DNA of 64,000 nucleotides. Source: an uncultured Rubritalea sp. Its GTDB lineage: Bacteria; Verrucomicrobiota; Verrucomicrobiia; Verrucomicrobiales; Akkermansiaceae. Numbering within the stretch: position 1 is the first letter of the stretch; each line of letters begins with the position of its first letter. The notes below the pieces were generated by a model that searched no databases, was not told where the DNA came from, and saw only the letters and a list, made by a program, of their open reading frames with translations. The position numbers and the translations under genes are program-made. Below, one piece after another: positions 1 to 8,960 of the stretch. The stretch lies in NCBI GenBank assembly GCA_937923145.1, contig CALAJT010000015.1, forward strand, positions 62,001 to 126,000. The letters run 5' to 3'.

Positions 1-296
1 GCATCGAAGACACATCTACTAGATAGAGAATCTTTTAAATGGCCAGATTATCCTATTTTTACTACTTTAAAATATCTGATTTTTGAGGTGCGGGGTAAGA
101 CTCTGGGTATAGCAGGCTTAGGTGATATAGGACAGGCGGTGGCAGATATTGGGAAATGTTTTGGAATGGAGATAATCTCATGGTCAGCCCACACACTGCC
201 TGGAGCGCTATAGAGACTAGGAAAACGCTTCTCGCTGGGCTGGTGCAGAATCTGGATACTTTTATAGGGGGTGAACCTAGCAACTTGGTTGTTTAG
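1..296 (+). pseudogene. Remnant of a D-2-hydroxyacid dehydrogenase (glycerate dehydrogenase type)
   Basis: Frame 1 is open from the window edge to a TAG at 211-213. It holds the NAD-binding core of the family: a GKTLGIAGLGDIGQAVA segment followed by an FGMEII strand. The gene's C-terminus then appears in another frame (207-296): TRKTLLAGLVQNL and FIGGEPSNLVV ending at TAG 294-296, which matches the usual last helix and 'GEP.N.V' end of these enzymes. The roughly 100 residues that should lie between, including the catalytic Arg/Glu/His, are missing. The gene therefore has an internal deletion with a frame change near 190-215. The 5' end lies outside the window. The family reduces hydroxypyruvate or glyoxylate; this copy cannot be functional. 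Confidence 0.75.
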
Positions 297-395
297 TCAA
301 TTATTCGTTTAGACAACTACACGAGTTATCTCCTATTTCTTTGCTCAGCTTGATGTTGCGTTTTGAGATCCACCTGAACCTCCATTGGAAGGTCC

Positions 396-527
396 TCAGC
401 CGGGTAAGCTTATTTTCGGAAATACCCAAGCTTGGAGCGCAGCGTAAATGATCACACCCAAGATCAACCAGATGACTGGATGAATGCTCTTTTTTTCAGG
501 TTTTGGTTTATCGCTTGCTCCGCTCAT
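396..527 (-). CDS. Small single-pass membrane protein (43 aa), possible TGA read-through
   Basis: ATG at 527 opens a 43-residue frame: a charged N-terminus (MSGASDKPKPEKKS), one hydrophobic segment at about residues 15-34 (HPVIWLILGVIIYAALQAW) and a short end (FPKISLPG) before TGA at 396-398. After this TGA the same frame continues for 16 codons, rich in Gly and Ser, to a second TGA at 345-347. I see no strong Shine-Dalgarno. The membrane segment and clean start make it a credible small gene, but I do not recognise the family. Whether the first TGA is a stop or is recoded is treated as a separate finding. The neighbours give no functional hint. Confidence 0.45.
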   Translation of the reverse strand: MSGASDKPKPEKKSIHPVIWLILGVIIYAALQAWVFPKISLPG

Positions 528-649
528 AGGTATTTAAGTAAGCAGATACAAAATTTTTTTAATTAGTGCAAAAAAAGATTTCATGAATAGTAATCTTTTT
601 ACAACTTTCTTCTTTGAGGAGGGTTCTATCCATAACCAAATTTATTAGC

Positions 650-1123
650 ATGAATAATTCAGACCACATCCCTACTACAGAAGAGCTTAAGAATCTTGAA
701 GCTGACCCAGTCTGGTCATTACTCAATGAGGCTTCCAGTCAAAAGGTGAACCCTACTTTCGTAGACTCTGTCATGACCCAGATCAGTGCTAATATTCCTG
801 ATAATGTAGTAACTTCTCCATCATTCTGGAAGCGTTATTCATTGCCTATCAGTGCGGCAGCAGTTGCAGGTATTGCGGCTTGTTTGATGGTGGCTCTCAG
901 TTCAGATAACATTATACAAGCTGACGTAGCGCCAGCTGAGATCGAATTTAGCGATGATGACTACACGTTTATCGAACAAGGAATGCCTTTTGTTGAAGAA
1001 GCGAATACTGCTTCTGAAGTAACTTCTGAGATTGATATATATACGGAACAGATGGTGGAAATCGATAATGAAGATCCATTTATCATGACCGCTGACGATA
1101 TCGACGCGCTCGTAACGATGTAG
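650..1123 (+). CDS. Putative anti-sigma-factor-like membrane protein, 157 aa
   Basis: ATG at 650 gives 157 residues. An upstream TTG at 614 is possible but would place its first codons across a GAGGAGG stretch (616-622). That stretch looks like a Shine-Dalgarno yet sits about 27 bases from the ATG, so the start is uncertain. The protein has a hydrophilic N-terminal half (about 1-60), one transmembrane helix at about 65-84 and a strongly acidic C-terminal part. This layout (cytoplasmic domain, one helix, periplasmic tail) is like anti-sigma factors encoded beside ECF sigma genes in this phylum, but no sigma gene is next to it and no zinc-binding HxxxCxxC is visible. The function is an inference from layout only. 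Confidence 0.6.
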   Translation: MNNSDHIPTTEELKNLEADPVWSLLNEASSQKVNPTFVDSVMTQISANIPDNVVTSPSFWKRYSLPISAAAVAGIAACLMVALSSDNIIQADVAPAEIEFSDDDYTFIEQGMPFVEEANTASEVTSEIDIYTEQMVEIDNEDPFIMTADDIDALVTM

Positions 1124-1141
1124 TTAGCGAACATTTCTGGA

Positions 1142-1984
1142 TTACTCACTATTCAGTTTCAAAAGCTGACTACTGACTTGTGACAGGTCTTTTCGTAACT
1201 CAGGATCTTTAAGGATTTCTAATAACTCAGGATTCTCTAGAATTACTTTAGGGTCATTACTATCTATCGCGCGTTGAATTTCTACGTTCTCCATCAGTAA
1301 TTTTCTCACTTTTTCGTTTCTGAAAACACGTTGCACAGCAGGATCACTCTTCAGTTCCCCTAGCTTTTCTCTGGAGTTGTTTGCTAGCACCACTAACCTG
1401 GCCAAGTTGTGCTGTTCATCCTCTTGTAGGTGATAGACGCTTGAGATTGCTTTACCTATTGTGGATTCACCTAGCTTATTTTTAAGCCTAGCAAGTATGG
1501 GTAATTGCTCCATCGGTTGATTTCCGTTCTGAGAAATCCAATATTTCATTTCGTCCTGTGTTCCCTTGTCCCGTAATTGATTCACACTAAACCAGACGAG
1601 TCCCGCTGCCACGGCTGTGCTGATAATAGCGGCTGGGACACCAAAGGCGAATCCCCCTACAATACCATTCTGCTCCATAGGATCAGTTAGGAAGCCGAAT
1701 ACCTTTCTTAACAGCATGAAGGCGATGAATCCGCAGACACCTCCGATGACATTGCCAGATAGGTCTGGAACTTCTGCCCAATGCTGGCGGATGTAGTCTA
1801 GCCCGAATTCACATCCCCAGTAGGCTGCAAAAGCGGCTCCGATCAGGGTAAAGACGAAGAATACCAGGCGCACGGCCCCCTTCATGAAACCTAATACGCC
1901 AAAAACTACGAGCAATACCATCAGGCTGCTGCTCATATTGTGTGAGCTAAACTCATTATATTTTTCTAACAGGAATTCAATCAT
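1142..1984 (-). CDS. CvpA-family membrane protein
   Basis: 280 residues with four likely membrane helices in the first 130 (about 20-38, 40-56, 78-95, 110-130) and a long, charged, helical C-terminal half. The GVLGFMKGAVRLVF stretch between helices 1 and 2 resembles the Gly/Arg pattern of CvpA (colicin V production) proteins, which are inner-membrane proteins of poorly known role. The C-terminal extension contains short repeats around 'NPELLEILKDPELRKDL', a pattern of repeated Asn/Asp-Pro-x-(V/L/I) turns before helices. It converges with the preceding gene, 18 bases away, with no obvious terminator between them. The family call is moderate. Confidence 0.6.
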   Translation of the reverse strand: MIEFLLEKYNEFSSHNMSSSLMVLLVVFGVLGFMKGAVRLVFFVFTLIGAAFAAYWGCEFGLDYIRQHWAEVPDLSGNVIGGVCGFIAFMLLRKVFGFLTDPMEQNGIVGGFAFGVPAAIISTAVAAGLVWFSVNQLRDKGTQDEMKYWISQNGNQPMEQLPILARLKNKLGESTIGKAISSVYHLQEDEQHNLARLVVLANNSREKLGELKSDPAVQRVFRNEKVRKLLMENVEIQRAIDSNDPKVILENPELLEILKDPELRKDLSQVSSQLLKLNSE

Positions 1985-2120
1985 AGGGATATTTTAGGAA
2001 AAGTGGTTACCTACTTTACTTGAGTTCAAAACTACCAATATGCAATAAGAAAAAACGGATACTAGCGAAATCACATACCATTGCAGTTGCAAATTTGTCG
2101 CCCTGAAGGTAGATATTCGC

Positions 2121-2498
2121 ATGATTAAATTCTTACACACTCGTATCCGCGTCTCTAATCCTGAGAAGTCTATCGATTTTTACCAAAAAGTGGGCTTCAC
2201 ACTAGGTAAGCAGAAAACCTCTCCACAGGGGAATCAACTAGCCTTCATGCATCTACCTGATTCCGAGCATTTTCTAGAGCTCACCTATTCACCTGATTTT
2301 AAGGTAGAGTTCCCTGAGGATCTCATCCACACCTGTGTAGGAGTTCCTGATGTGGTCTCATATTGTGATGAATTAGAAAAGTCAGGTATAGAAATCTGGC
2401 CAGGCGATTGGAGAGAAAAATTCGCAGACCCAGAGCAGCGTCAGATGGCATTCGTCACTGACCCAGATGGCTACGAAGTAGAAATACTCCCAATTTAA
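2121..2498 (+). CDS. VOC-family (glyoxalase I-like) protein
   Basis: 125 residues forming two beta-alpha-beta-beta-beta modules. The four positions that bind metal in glyoxalase I are filled as expected: H6, E53, H70 and E121. 'VSNPEKSIDFYQKVGF' near the N-terminus and 'TDPDGYEVEILP' at the C-terminus are typical of lactoylglutathione lyase-type VOC proteins. Size fits the 120-140 residue family. It could act on methylglyoxal-thiol adducts or on another small substrate; the sequence does not decide. It precedes queA by 32 bases on the same strand and may be co-transcribed. Confidence 0.8.
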   Translation: MIKFLHTRIRVSNPEKSIDFYQKVGFTLGKQKTSPQGNQLAFMHLPDSEHFLELTYSPDFKVEFPEDLIHTCVGVPDVVSYCDELEKSGIEIWPGDWREKFADPEQRQMAFVTDPDGYEVEILPI

Positions 2499-2530
2499 AA
2501 ACCCAGCAGTAAATTCTATAGAATACGACT

Positions 2531-3505
2531 ATGCTCACCACAGACTTTGATTACCATTTACCTGATGAACTAATCGCTAGCCGCCCACTAGAGGATCGGA
2601 GTAGCTCTAGAATGTTAGTGGTACACCGTGATACAGGACTCATTGAGCATAAGATGTTCACTGATTTCCCCGAATATATGAGCGAGGAGGACCTACTCAT
2701 CCTCAATGACACCAAGGTCATCCCTGCTAGAATATTTTCCAATGATGAAGGCATAGAGCTCGTAGTCACTGATCGCATCTCTGATACCCTCTGGGACTGC
2801 ATGGTAAGACCAGGTAAAAAAATGAAAGTAGGTAGGACTGTTGAAGTCGGAGAAGCGACTGGAACTGTCATTGAAATTCGCGATAATGGTAATCGCCTCA
2901 TCCAGTGGGATCGCCCGCTAGACATTCACGATCATGGCTCACTAGCACTCCCACATTACATGGGGAGAGATAGCGATAATACTGATATTGATCGCTATCA
3001 GACTACCTTTGCCAAAGAAGAGGGAGCCATCGCAGCACCCACTGCGGGGCTACACTTTACCCCAGATATGCTACAGAATCTAAATCATGACTTCCTCACA
3101 CTTCACGTTGGAGTAGGGACATTCCGCCCGGTCAAGGCTGAGAAGATCACTGACCACGAAATGCACTCTGAGCGATATGTCTTAGCTGGAACTACGGCAG
3201 AGAAAATCAATCAAGCTAAGAGCGTGACAGCAGTTGGCACTACTTGCACTCGTGTTTTAGAAAGTCTTGGTAGAGAGAATAGCCAGCTCGACGAATGCTC
3301 AGGAGCTACAGACATTTTTATCTATCCAGGATTTGAATTTAAAGTAGTAGATCGATTACTCACCAATTTCCATTTACCAAAAAGCACACTCATCATGCTA
3401 GTTAGTGCCTTTGCGGGGAAGGAGCTCACCATGGAAGCCTACCGTAAGGCTGTAGAGGGCAAATATCGTTTCTACTCGTATGGTGATTGTATGCTACTTT
3501 TATAA
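2531..3505 (+). CDS. queA: S-adenosylmethionine:tRNA ribosyltransferase-isomerase
   Basis: 324 residues, slightly shorter than the usual 340-350. The enzyme moves the ribosyl group of SAM to 7-aminomethyl-7-deazaguanine in tRNA, the penultimate step of queuosine synthesis. Family marks are the N-terminal DFDYHLPDELIASRP with the following SSRMLVV, the central TFAKEEGAIAAPTAGLHFT and LHVGVGTFRPV blocks, and the C-terminal TNFHLPKSTLIMLVSAFAG. No other queuosine gene is in the window. A strong hairpin follows the stop. Confidence 0.95.
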   Translation: MLTTDFDYHLPDELIASRPLEDRSSSRMLVVHRDTGLIEHKMFTDFPEYMSEEDLLILNDTKVIPARIFSNDEGIELVVTDRISDTLWDCMVRPGKKMKVGRTVEVGEATGTVIEIRDNGNRLIQWDRPLDIHDHGSLALPHYMGRDSDNTDIDRYQTTFAKEEGAIAAPTAGLHFTPDMLQNLNHDFLTLHVGVGTFRPVKAEKITDHEMHSERYVLAGTTAEKINQAKSVTAVGTTCTRVLESLGRENSQLDECSGATDIFIYPGFEFKVVDRLLTNFHLPKSTLIMLVSAFAGKELTMEAYRKAVEGKYRFYSYGDCMLLL

Positions 3506-3528
3506 ATCACACTTCCATACAGAAATAA

Positions 3529-3554
3529 GCCTCACTATAGCTAAATAGTGAGGC
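3529..3554. terminator. Hairpin terminator after queA
   Basis: Perfect 10-bp inverted repeat GCCTCACTAT / ATAGTGAGGC around a six-base loop, in the gap between queA and the convergent lipoprotein gene, followed by a moderately T-rich stretch. It could serve both strands. Confidence 0.7.
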
Positions 3555-3608
3555 TCATGAAAGTTAGTTTTAATATTTTGAGCTCTTCTAGAAGACCTCA
3601 CTGAAAAC

Positions 3609-4364
3609 TTAGTTATTAGATAGAGATAGTACCCATCTTCCAGTCTCTTGGACAAATGGCTCCTTAGTAGCAGAACTAACTTCTGGAATTTTAGTCTGCC
3701 CAGTAATCAGTCTGAAATTAGCGAGATCTTGTCTGGTAGGAGTTCTGAAGGAAACGATGAATGAATTATCATCGATTCTGTAGTTACCAGACTGGACACC
3801 TGCTGCTAAGTCTCTATTGGTTGATGTAACCTCGTGAGTATATGTTCTCTGAGCTACAGCTAAAAGTCGTCCATTATTGTCAGGATCAACGGTAAGCTCT
3901 GCACCCAAGGGGTTAATTATATCTCCAATCTCATCTAGCTCAGCATCAGTAAACACAGCCTCAGTTCTTAATAGTAATTCTCTTAGTCTAGTACCGTTAG
4001 GAGAGATAGAGGCAAGAGATGTCTGCAAAGCTGAGTTTAGGTTTGCTACTGCATCGTAATCAGCCTCAAGCACGAACTGAAAATCACCTGATTTGGAGTA
4101 ATTAAAGTTAACAGTACCAAATCCATTCGCTACATTGTCAGTATCAACCGTAAGTACAGCATTGACAGGATTATCTGAGCTTATTGAAGTGTATGCAAAA
4201 CGGTCATCAGTCAAAACACCTTCTAGAGAAGTAGATACTCCATCTGGAAATAATGCTGGATCCGTCGTATCGATAGTTTCAGCTGAATCGCAAGATGTCA
4301 GTCCAGATCCAGATATAGCAGCTAAAGCAGTGACAGCTAACAAGTAATTTAATTTAATATTCAT
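3609..4364 (-). CDS. Lipoprotein, paralogue of the upstream gene
   Basis: 251 residues with a lipoprotein signal: basic start, hydrophobic core and lipobox LTSC with the lipidated Cys at residue 25. The rest is Asp/Ser/Thr-rich and beta-like. Near the C-terminus it carries YTHEVTSTNRDL, which closely matches YTVTSTNREL in the neighbouring gene at 4399-5247; the two share the same general order and probably arose by duplication. They lie 34 bases apart, are likely co-transcribed, and are expected to sit in the outer membrane or periplasm. I do not recognise the family and cannot propose a substrate. Confidence 0.7.
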   Translation of the reverse strand: MNIKLNYLLAVTALAAISGSGLTSCDSAETIDTTDPALFPDGVSTSLEGVLTDDRFAYTSISSDNPVNAVLTVDTDNVANGFGTVNFNYSKSGDFQFVLEADYDAVANLNSALQTSLASISPNGTRLRELLLRTEAVFTDAELDEIGDIINPLGAELTVDPDNNGRLLAVAQRTYTHEVTSTNRDLAAGVQSGNYRIDDNSFIVSFRTPTRQDLANFRLITGQTKIPEVSSATKEPFVQETGRWVLSLSNN

Positions 4365-4398
4365 TTTCTTTTAGTATGTTATAAAATTTATATGCTAA

Positions 4399-5247
4399 TT
4401 ACTCTCCAAGAGTAAGGGTGAAAGTACCTTCCTCACGATCATTTACTTCTGCAAAGAAAAATGGCTCCACGTCGAGATGAACTAGAGTGATTTGATCAAA
4501 CACAGAAAATGCACCCTCTTCTTCAACAGATAATAGAGCAAACACTCCCCATCTATCTTGAAATTCAAATTGGCCTGTAATAGTGCCACTCTCTGTAAGC
4601 TCGCGGTTTGTAGACGTAACAGTATAAATAATGTTACGTTCGACTAATACTAGTGGTATCGGTGCTGTCGAAATATCTAACCAAGGTTCTGGTCCCACAG
4701 CAGTAAGTAATCCGATAGAAGTTCCCGCAGCAGCAATCGTGAATGGAGTAGAAGAATCAATTTCATTGTTCAAAGCTTGATTCACACTATTACTACTTCC
4801 TGCCGCAGTCTGGATAACAACATCCATGAGGCCCTCTAAATAGTTTACCTTGTCTTCATCTAATGCAGGGAACTCATTGAGCGAGGAAAGTGTGAATGTG
4901 GAGACAGATTTATTTGCTTGGTTCCGATCCCACTTCAATGTGATGTTATCTACTTTTAATTCACCAGCAGAGTTAATGATACCATCATCTAGCTGAGTAA
5001 TCTTTCTATCGTCCATATCTGGGATATTCCCATGTCTAAGGACGTCAGTATTGAGTAGAAATAGAGGTATTTCCGCTATATCATCTGGATTAGCTAAAGC
5101 GTTCTCAAAATCGATTCCTCTCTTGGAAAGATCAACACCGATATCAATCGGATCTTCATTAGCACCACTTCCATCGCAGGAACTAAATACTAGGCTTGAT
5201 GCTAAAGCACAAACAGTATATTTTAAAAAATTTATTTTATTATTCAT
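4399..5247 (-). CDS. Lipoprotein, first of a tandem paralogous pair
   Basis: 282 residues. The signal ends in the lipobox FSSC, Cys at residue 24. A Gly/Asn/Asp linker follows, then a beta-rich acidic domain. The YTVTSTNREL segment is shared with the next gene downstream, and both proteins follow it with a short strand containing an aromatic and Asp. The leading position in the pair and the roughly 385-base AT-rich gap upstream suggest that the promoter lies there. Function unknown. Confidence 0.7.
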   Translation of the reverse strand: MNNKINFLKYTVCALASSLVFSSCDGSGANEDPIDIGVDLSKRGIDFENALANPDDIAEIPLFLLNTDVLRHGNIPDMDDRKITQLDDGIINSAGELKVDNITLKWDRNQANKSVSTFTLSSLNEFPALDEDKVNYLEGLMDVVIQTAAGSSNSVNQALNNEIDSSTPFTIAAAGTSIGLLTAVGPEPWLDISTAPIPLVLVERNIIYTVTSTNRELTESGTITGQFEFQDRWGVFALLSVEEEGAFSVFDQITLVHLDVEPFFFAEVNDREEGTFTLTLGE

Positions 5248-5632
5248 TTTTTTATAGGTATAAGTAAAGTTTACAAAGTAGTTACATGGTGTTTATACTA
5301 GTTCAATTTCATCCTCTCAAGAAAAAACTCACATTTTTTGATGCTACCGTAAAAACACATCTAAATAAACTTACGCATGTATTCCACATGACCTTATTAA
5401 ATTCTTGCTAAGATCGGGCGTCTTTTACCAAAAAAACAGCAATGAACTTATTCTAGAATATGACTAACTACATTTATAAAACATTTGAGACTCTGTTTAT
5501 TTTAATATTAACCGCATTAAATTATATTCATAATTCGTCGATATTATTTATCTTATCATTAAGATCTCCTATCCCAGACAAAATCTAATTATAGCCTATC
5601 CTTATTTGAACTACTCATCTATATACTGCTTT
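5248..5632. other. AT-rich divergent intergenic region
   Basis: Gene-free gap between the lipoprotein pair (leftward) and trpF (rightward), so it should contain promoters for both. I found no convincing ORF, RNA gene, repeat or exact -35/-10 pair. The bases are very AT-rich, especially 5460-5580. Confidence 0.4.
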
Positions 5633-6283
5633 ATGGAAGAGTTTTTCGGCGCTAAGACTTCATTGAAAATATGCGGTATTACCAATAAAGAGGATGCACA
5701 ATTACTAGTTGATCATAGAATTGATGCATTAGGTTTTAATTTTTGGCCTCAATCCAAGCGCTACCTATCCCCTGATAAAGCTTCGTTCTCAACCCAGTTT
5801 TCAGGTCAAATTCTAAGAGTTGGTGTTTTTGTCAATGCTGAGCAAAGCGATATACTCAAACTTCTTACTTCTAGTATTATCGATGTAGCTCAACTCCACG
5901 GTGACGAAAATATCGCCTATTGTCAGCAATTTAGTGAACATGGTTTTCCTTTTATTAAAGCAATAGGAGTGAAAGACATAAACTCTCTAAAAAACCTACC
6001 TGAATATCGAGCGGACGCCATCCTTCTGGATGCTCATGCACCACAGGTATACGGCGGCACTGGAGATACCTTTGACTGGGATTTAGCAAAGAAAGTAATA
6101 CTGGAAAATCCTGAACTCCCTATTATTTTAGCTGGTGGCATCACCACTGAGAATGCTGCCCTGGCTACTAGCCAAGTCCATCCTTGTGCATTAGATGTGG
6201 CTTCTGGAGCTGAGTTATCACCAGGGATTAAGGATTTTAAAAAAGTAATTTCAATCCAGAATGCGATCCGCTCAGTAACATGA
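5633..6283 (+). CDS. trpF: Phosphoribosylanthranilate isomerase
   Basis: 216 residues from ATG 5633; an upstream TTG (5606) would add an atypical nine-residue leader. TrpF converts N-(5-phosphoribosyl)anthranilate to the enol-carboxyphenylamino ribulose phosphate in tryptophan synthesis. The LKICGITN motif at residues 11-18 carries the catalytic Cys, LHGDE is central, and LAGGITTENA with LDVASGAE forms the phosphate-binding C-terminal part of the barrel. The TGA stop overlaps the ATG of the next gene (ATGA at 6280-6283), so the two are translationally coupled. No other trp gene is present. This is also direct evidence that TGA can act as a normal stop here. Confidence 0.93.
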   Translation: MEEFFGAKTSLKICGITNKEDAQLLVDHRIDALGFNFWPQSKRYLSPDKASFSTQFSGQILRVGVFVNAEQSDILKLLTSSIIDVAQLHGDENIAYCQQFSEHGFPFIKAIGVKDINSLKNLPEYRADAILLDAHAPQVYGGTGDTFDWDLAKKVILENPELPIILAGGITTENAALATSQVHPCALDVASGAELSPGIKDFKKVISIQNAIRSVT

Positions 6284-7608
6284 TCCCACAAGAACTCATT
6301 CGCCTCAAACGAGACAAACTTACTCTATCAACCCAAGAAATTGATTTTTTCGTAACAGGAATAGCGGACGAATCCGTCTCAGAAGGACAAGTTGCCGCCT
6401 TCGCTATGGCTGTTTATTTTAACGGGCTCAATACGAAAGAGCTCATCGCTCTCACTTTAGCCATGCGTGACAGCGGAGATATCCTCACATGGGAAGAAGA
6501 GAATGCACTACCTGGTCCCGTCATAGACAAGCACAGCACTGGAGGGATCGGTGATAATGTCTCACTCATGCTAGGTCCGATCATAGCTGCCTGTGGAGGC
6601 TATGTCCCCATGATCAGTGGTCGTGGGCTCGGCCACACTGGTGGGACACTAGATAAACTAGACTCTATCCCCGGCTACAATACTCAGCCAGATATTGCCA
6701 CTCTGCGTTCAGTAGTGAGGGCATGTGGAGTCGCTATCGTAGGGCAGACCGCTGAGCTAGCTCCTGCGGATAAACGTCTCTACTCGATCCGTGATATCAC
6801 CGCTACGGTCGAGAGTATTGATCTCATCACCGCCTCCATTCTATCAAAAAAACTAGCCGCTGGTCTACAAGGACTGGTCATGGATGTGAAGACAGGAAAT
6901 GGCGCATTTATGGCAGAACATCATGATGCAGTAGCTCTCGCACAAAGTATCGTGGATGTAGCAAATGGTGCTGGAGTAAAAACCTCCGCTCTCATTACAG
7001 ACATGGATCAACCACTCGCATCAGCAGCAGGAAATGCCGTGGAAGTCAGAGAAGCGGTAAATTTCCTACAGGGGAAATGCAATGGGTCTAGAATCGAAAA
7101 AATAGTAATTTCACTCTGTGCAGAGCTACTAGTTATCGGAGAGCTAGCCACAGACACGGCCACTGCAGAAACTCAGATCCATGAGGTTATCAATAACGGC
7201 CAAGCCTTAGAGAGATTTTCACAGATGGTCACACTCCTAGGTGGACCTAGTGACTTCGTAGATCAGATCGACTCTCACTTACCCAAAGCTAATATTTTTC
7301 ACGACGTGATAGCTACCAAAGGAGGCTACATCTCAGAAATAAACACCCGCTCATTAGGAATAGCCGTGTTAGAACTCGGCGGAGGTAGACGTAGAGCAGA
7401 CGACAGTATCGACTACTCTGTAGGTCTCTCAAATTTAGCTGAAATAAGCACGTCGGTAGAAACTGGAGAAACTCTAGCTACTATTCATGCCCAGTCGGAA
7501 GAAGCTACCAAGCAAGCTGAAGCCACTGTGCTAAAAGCTTACTCCATCACTTCAGAACAGCCAGATACCGAAGTAAATCTTATCTTTGAAATTATCCGCG
7601 GCACCTAA
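6280..7608 (+). CDS. deoA: Thymidine / pyrimidine-nucleoside phosphorylase
   Basis: 442 residues, the usual length for the thymidine/pyrimidine-nucleoside phosphorylase family, which splits (deoxy)ribonucleosides with phosphate in nucleoside salvage. The family signature is clear: KHSTGGIGDNVSL at residues 84-96 (phosphate and base binding), SGRGLGHTGGTLDKLDSI, then MDVKTGNGAF. The start overlaps the trpF stop by four bases. The 3' end overlaps the convergent hisS by four bases, so no dedicated terminator fits between them. Thymidine phosphorylase (deoA) and broad pyrimidine-nucleoside phosphorylase (pdp) cannot be separated with certainty by eye. Confidence 0.88.
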   Translation: MIPQELIRLKRDKLTLSTQEIDFFVTGIADESVSEGQVAAFAMAVYFNGLNTKELIALTLAMRDSGDILTWEEENALPGPVIDKHSTGGIGDNVSLMLGPIIAACGGYVPMISGRGLGHTGGTLDKLDSIPGYNTQPDIATLRSVVRACGVAIVGQTAELAPADKRLYSIRDITATVESIDLITASILSKKLAAGLQGLVMDVKTGNGAFMAEHHDAVALAQSIVDVANGAGVKTSALITDMDQPLASAAGNAVEVREAVNFLQGKCNGSRIEKIVISLCAELLVIGELATDTATAETQIHEVINNGQALERFSQMVTLLGGPSDFVDQIDSHLPKANIFHDVIATKGGYISEINTRSLGIAVLELGGGRRRADDSIDYSVGLSNLAEISTSVETGETLATIHAQSEEATKQAEATVLKAYSITSEQPDTEVNLIFEIIRGT

Positions 7609-8894
7609 CAGATGATCGGACCATCATCTCCAGATAATCTTGTCTGCATAATAGCTAGCATATCAGAATTAGGATGAATCTTCTCCTCACCTCTAGTCTC
7701 TAGATTACGTAAAGTAAGCTCAGGATATTCATTCCCTACCACGATTGCATAGCGCGCTCCCGACTGCTCAGCCTTTTGGAATTGCTTCTGCATTTTAAGC
7801 TTAGACATAGTGTAACCTACACGAGTTCCTTTATTTCTCAGCTCCGCCACAGTCTTCAACGCACCAAGTCGCTGATCCTCATCTGCCACTATCACATAGA
7901 CCTCACACGGAGTCTGACGCTGTAGCCAAGCTTCCAGCTGCATCAGCGCATGAGGAGTTTCCTCGATAAAGTTACGGATCACCACATCACCCATCGCAAA
8001 TCCTGTGCATGGAAGATCAGCCGAGCCATTGGAAATCACCTTAATCAGATCATCATAACGCCCACCACCTGCGATCGCTCGCATCGACTTCGCCTTATCA
8101 AATATCTCAAATACCGTGCCTGTATAATAAGCTAGTCCTCTAACAATCGTCAAATCCAGCTCAATATATTCCCCCAGCCCCCGAGCCGTGAGATCAGCCT
8201 CTATCTGCTTAAATTCATCAGATGCATTATCCGTATTCTCTATAAATGCTGTCACCTCTTCTTCAGTAAGATCATATTCGGCGAGCTTCTTCACCCGTGC
8301 TTCTGAAGGGTCACGCTCCCATTTATCAATAATCTGTAGAAATGCTCCCGCATCGGTAATCCCACGTCCTTCACAGAACTGCAACCACGATGCTCTATCA
8401 GAAGCTCTGATCACGAAGTCCGCTCCTGTGAACCCAAGCTCTAACATTGTATCGATGGAAAGAGCGATCAGCTCCGCATCAGCTCCCGCTCCAGCTTCAC
8501 CGATAATATCTGCATTAAACTGAATGAACTCACGCGTCCGCCCGGCTTGAGGCTTTTCATAGCGAAAGCACTGACCGATCTCGAACCACTTCATCGGCTT
8601 CGGGTAATCACGCTGCACATCAGAGACAATTCTAGCTAGCGATGCCGTGATCTCTGGTCTCAGAGTCACATCCCGCTTCCCCTGATCTTCAAATCTGAAC
8701 AACTGCGTAGGCAACTCATCGCCAGTCTTCTTCATATACAGCTCCGTAGGCTCAAGCATAGGCACCTCATATTCGATAAAGCCATAGCGAGTAGCAACCG
8801 AGCGCCAAGCATCGAACAAGTAATTGCGGATCGCACAATCACGAGGTTTAAAATCCCTGAATCCAGGAAGTGAAGAAAAATTCTTATTAGCCAT
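7605..8894 (-). CDS. hisS: Histidyl-tRNA synthetase
   Basis: 429 residues from ATG 8894; a TTG seven codons upstream is less likely. The class II synthetase charges tRNA-His. Visible marks: LPGFRDFKP at the start, motif 2 region with FRYEKPQAGRTREFIQFNADI (histidine-adenylate site), LAYYTGTVFEIF and AIAGGGRYDDL as the second histidine motif, and a C-terminal anticodon-binding domain starting near CEVYVIVAD. It converges with the pyrimidine phosphorylase gene, overlapping by four bases. Confidence 0.93.
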   Translation of the reverse strand: MANKNFSSLPGFRDFKPRDCAIRNYLFDAWRSVATRYGFIEYEVPMLEPTELYMKKTGDELPTQLFRFEDQGKRDVTLRPEITASLARIVSDVQRDYPKPMKWFEIGQCFRYEKPQAGRTREFIQFNADIIGEAGAGADAELIALSIDTMLELGFTGADFVIRASDRASWLQFCEGRGITDAGAFLQIIDKWERDPSEARVKKLAEYDLTEEEVTAFIENTDNASDEFKQIEADLTARGLGEYIELDLTIVRGLAYYTGTVFEIFDKAKSMRAIAGGGRYDDLIKVISNGSADLPCTGFAMGDVVIRNFIEETPHALMQLEAWLQRQTPCEVYVIVADEDQRLGALKTVAELRNKGTRVGYTMSKLKMQKQFQKAEQSGARYAIVVGNEYPELTLRNLETRGEEKIHPNSDMLAIMQTRLSGDDGPIIC

Positions 8895-8960
8895 ACGTCT
8901 GGGCAATGTGTCCAAATAGCTGAAACATTCAAGCGCGATTTAGGCTATTTTAGAAGCCTA

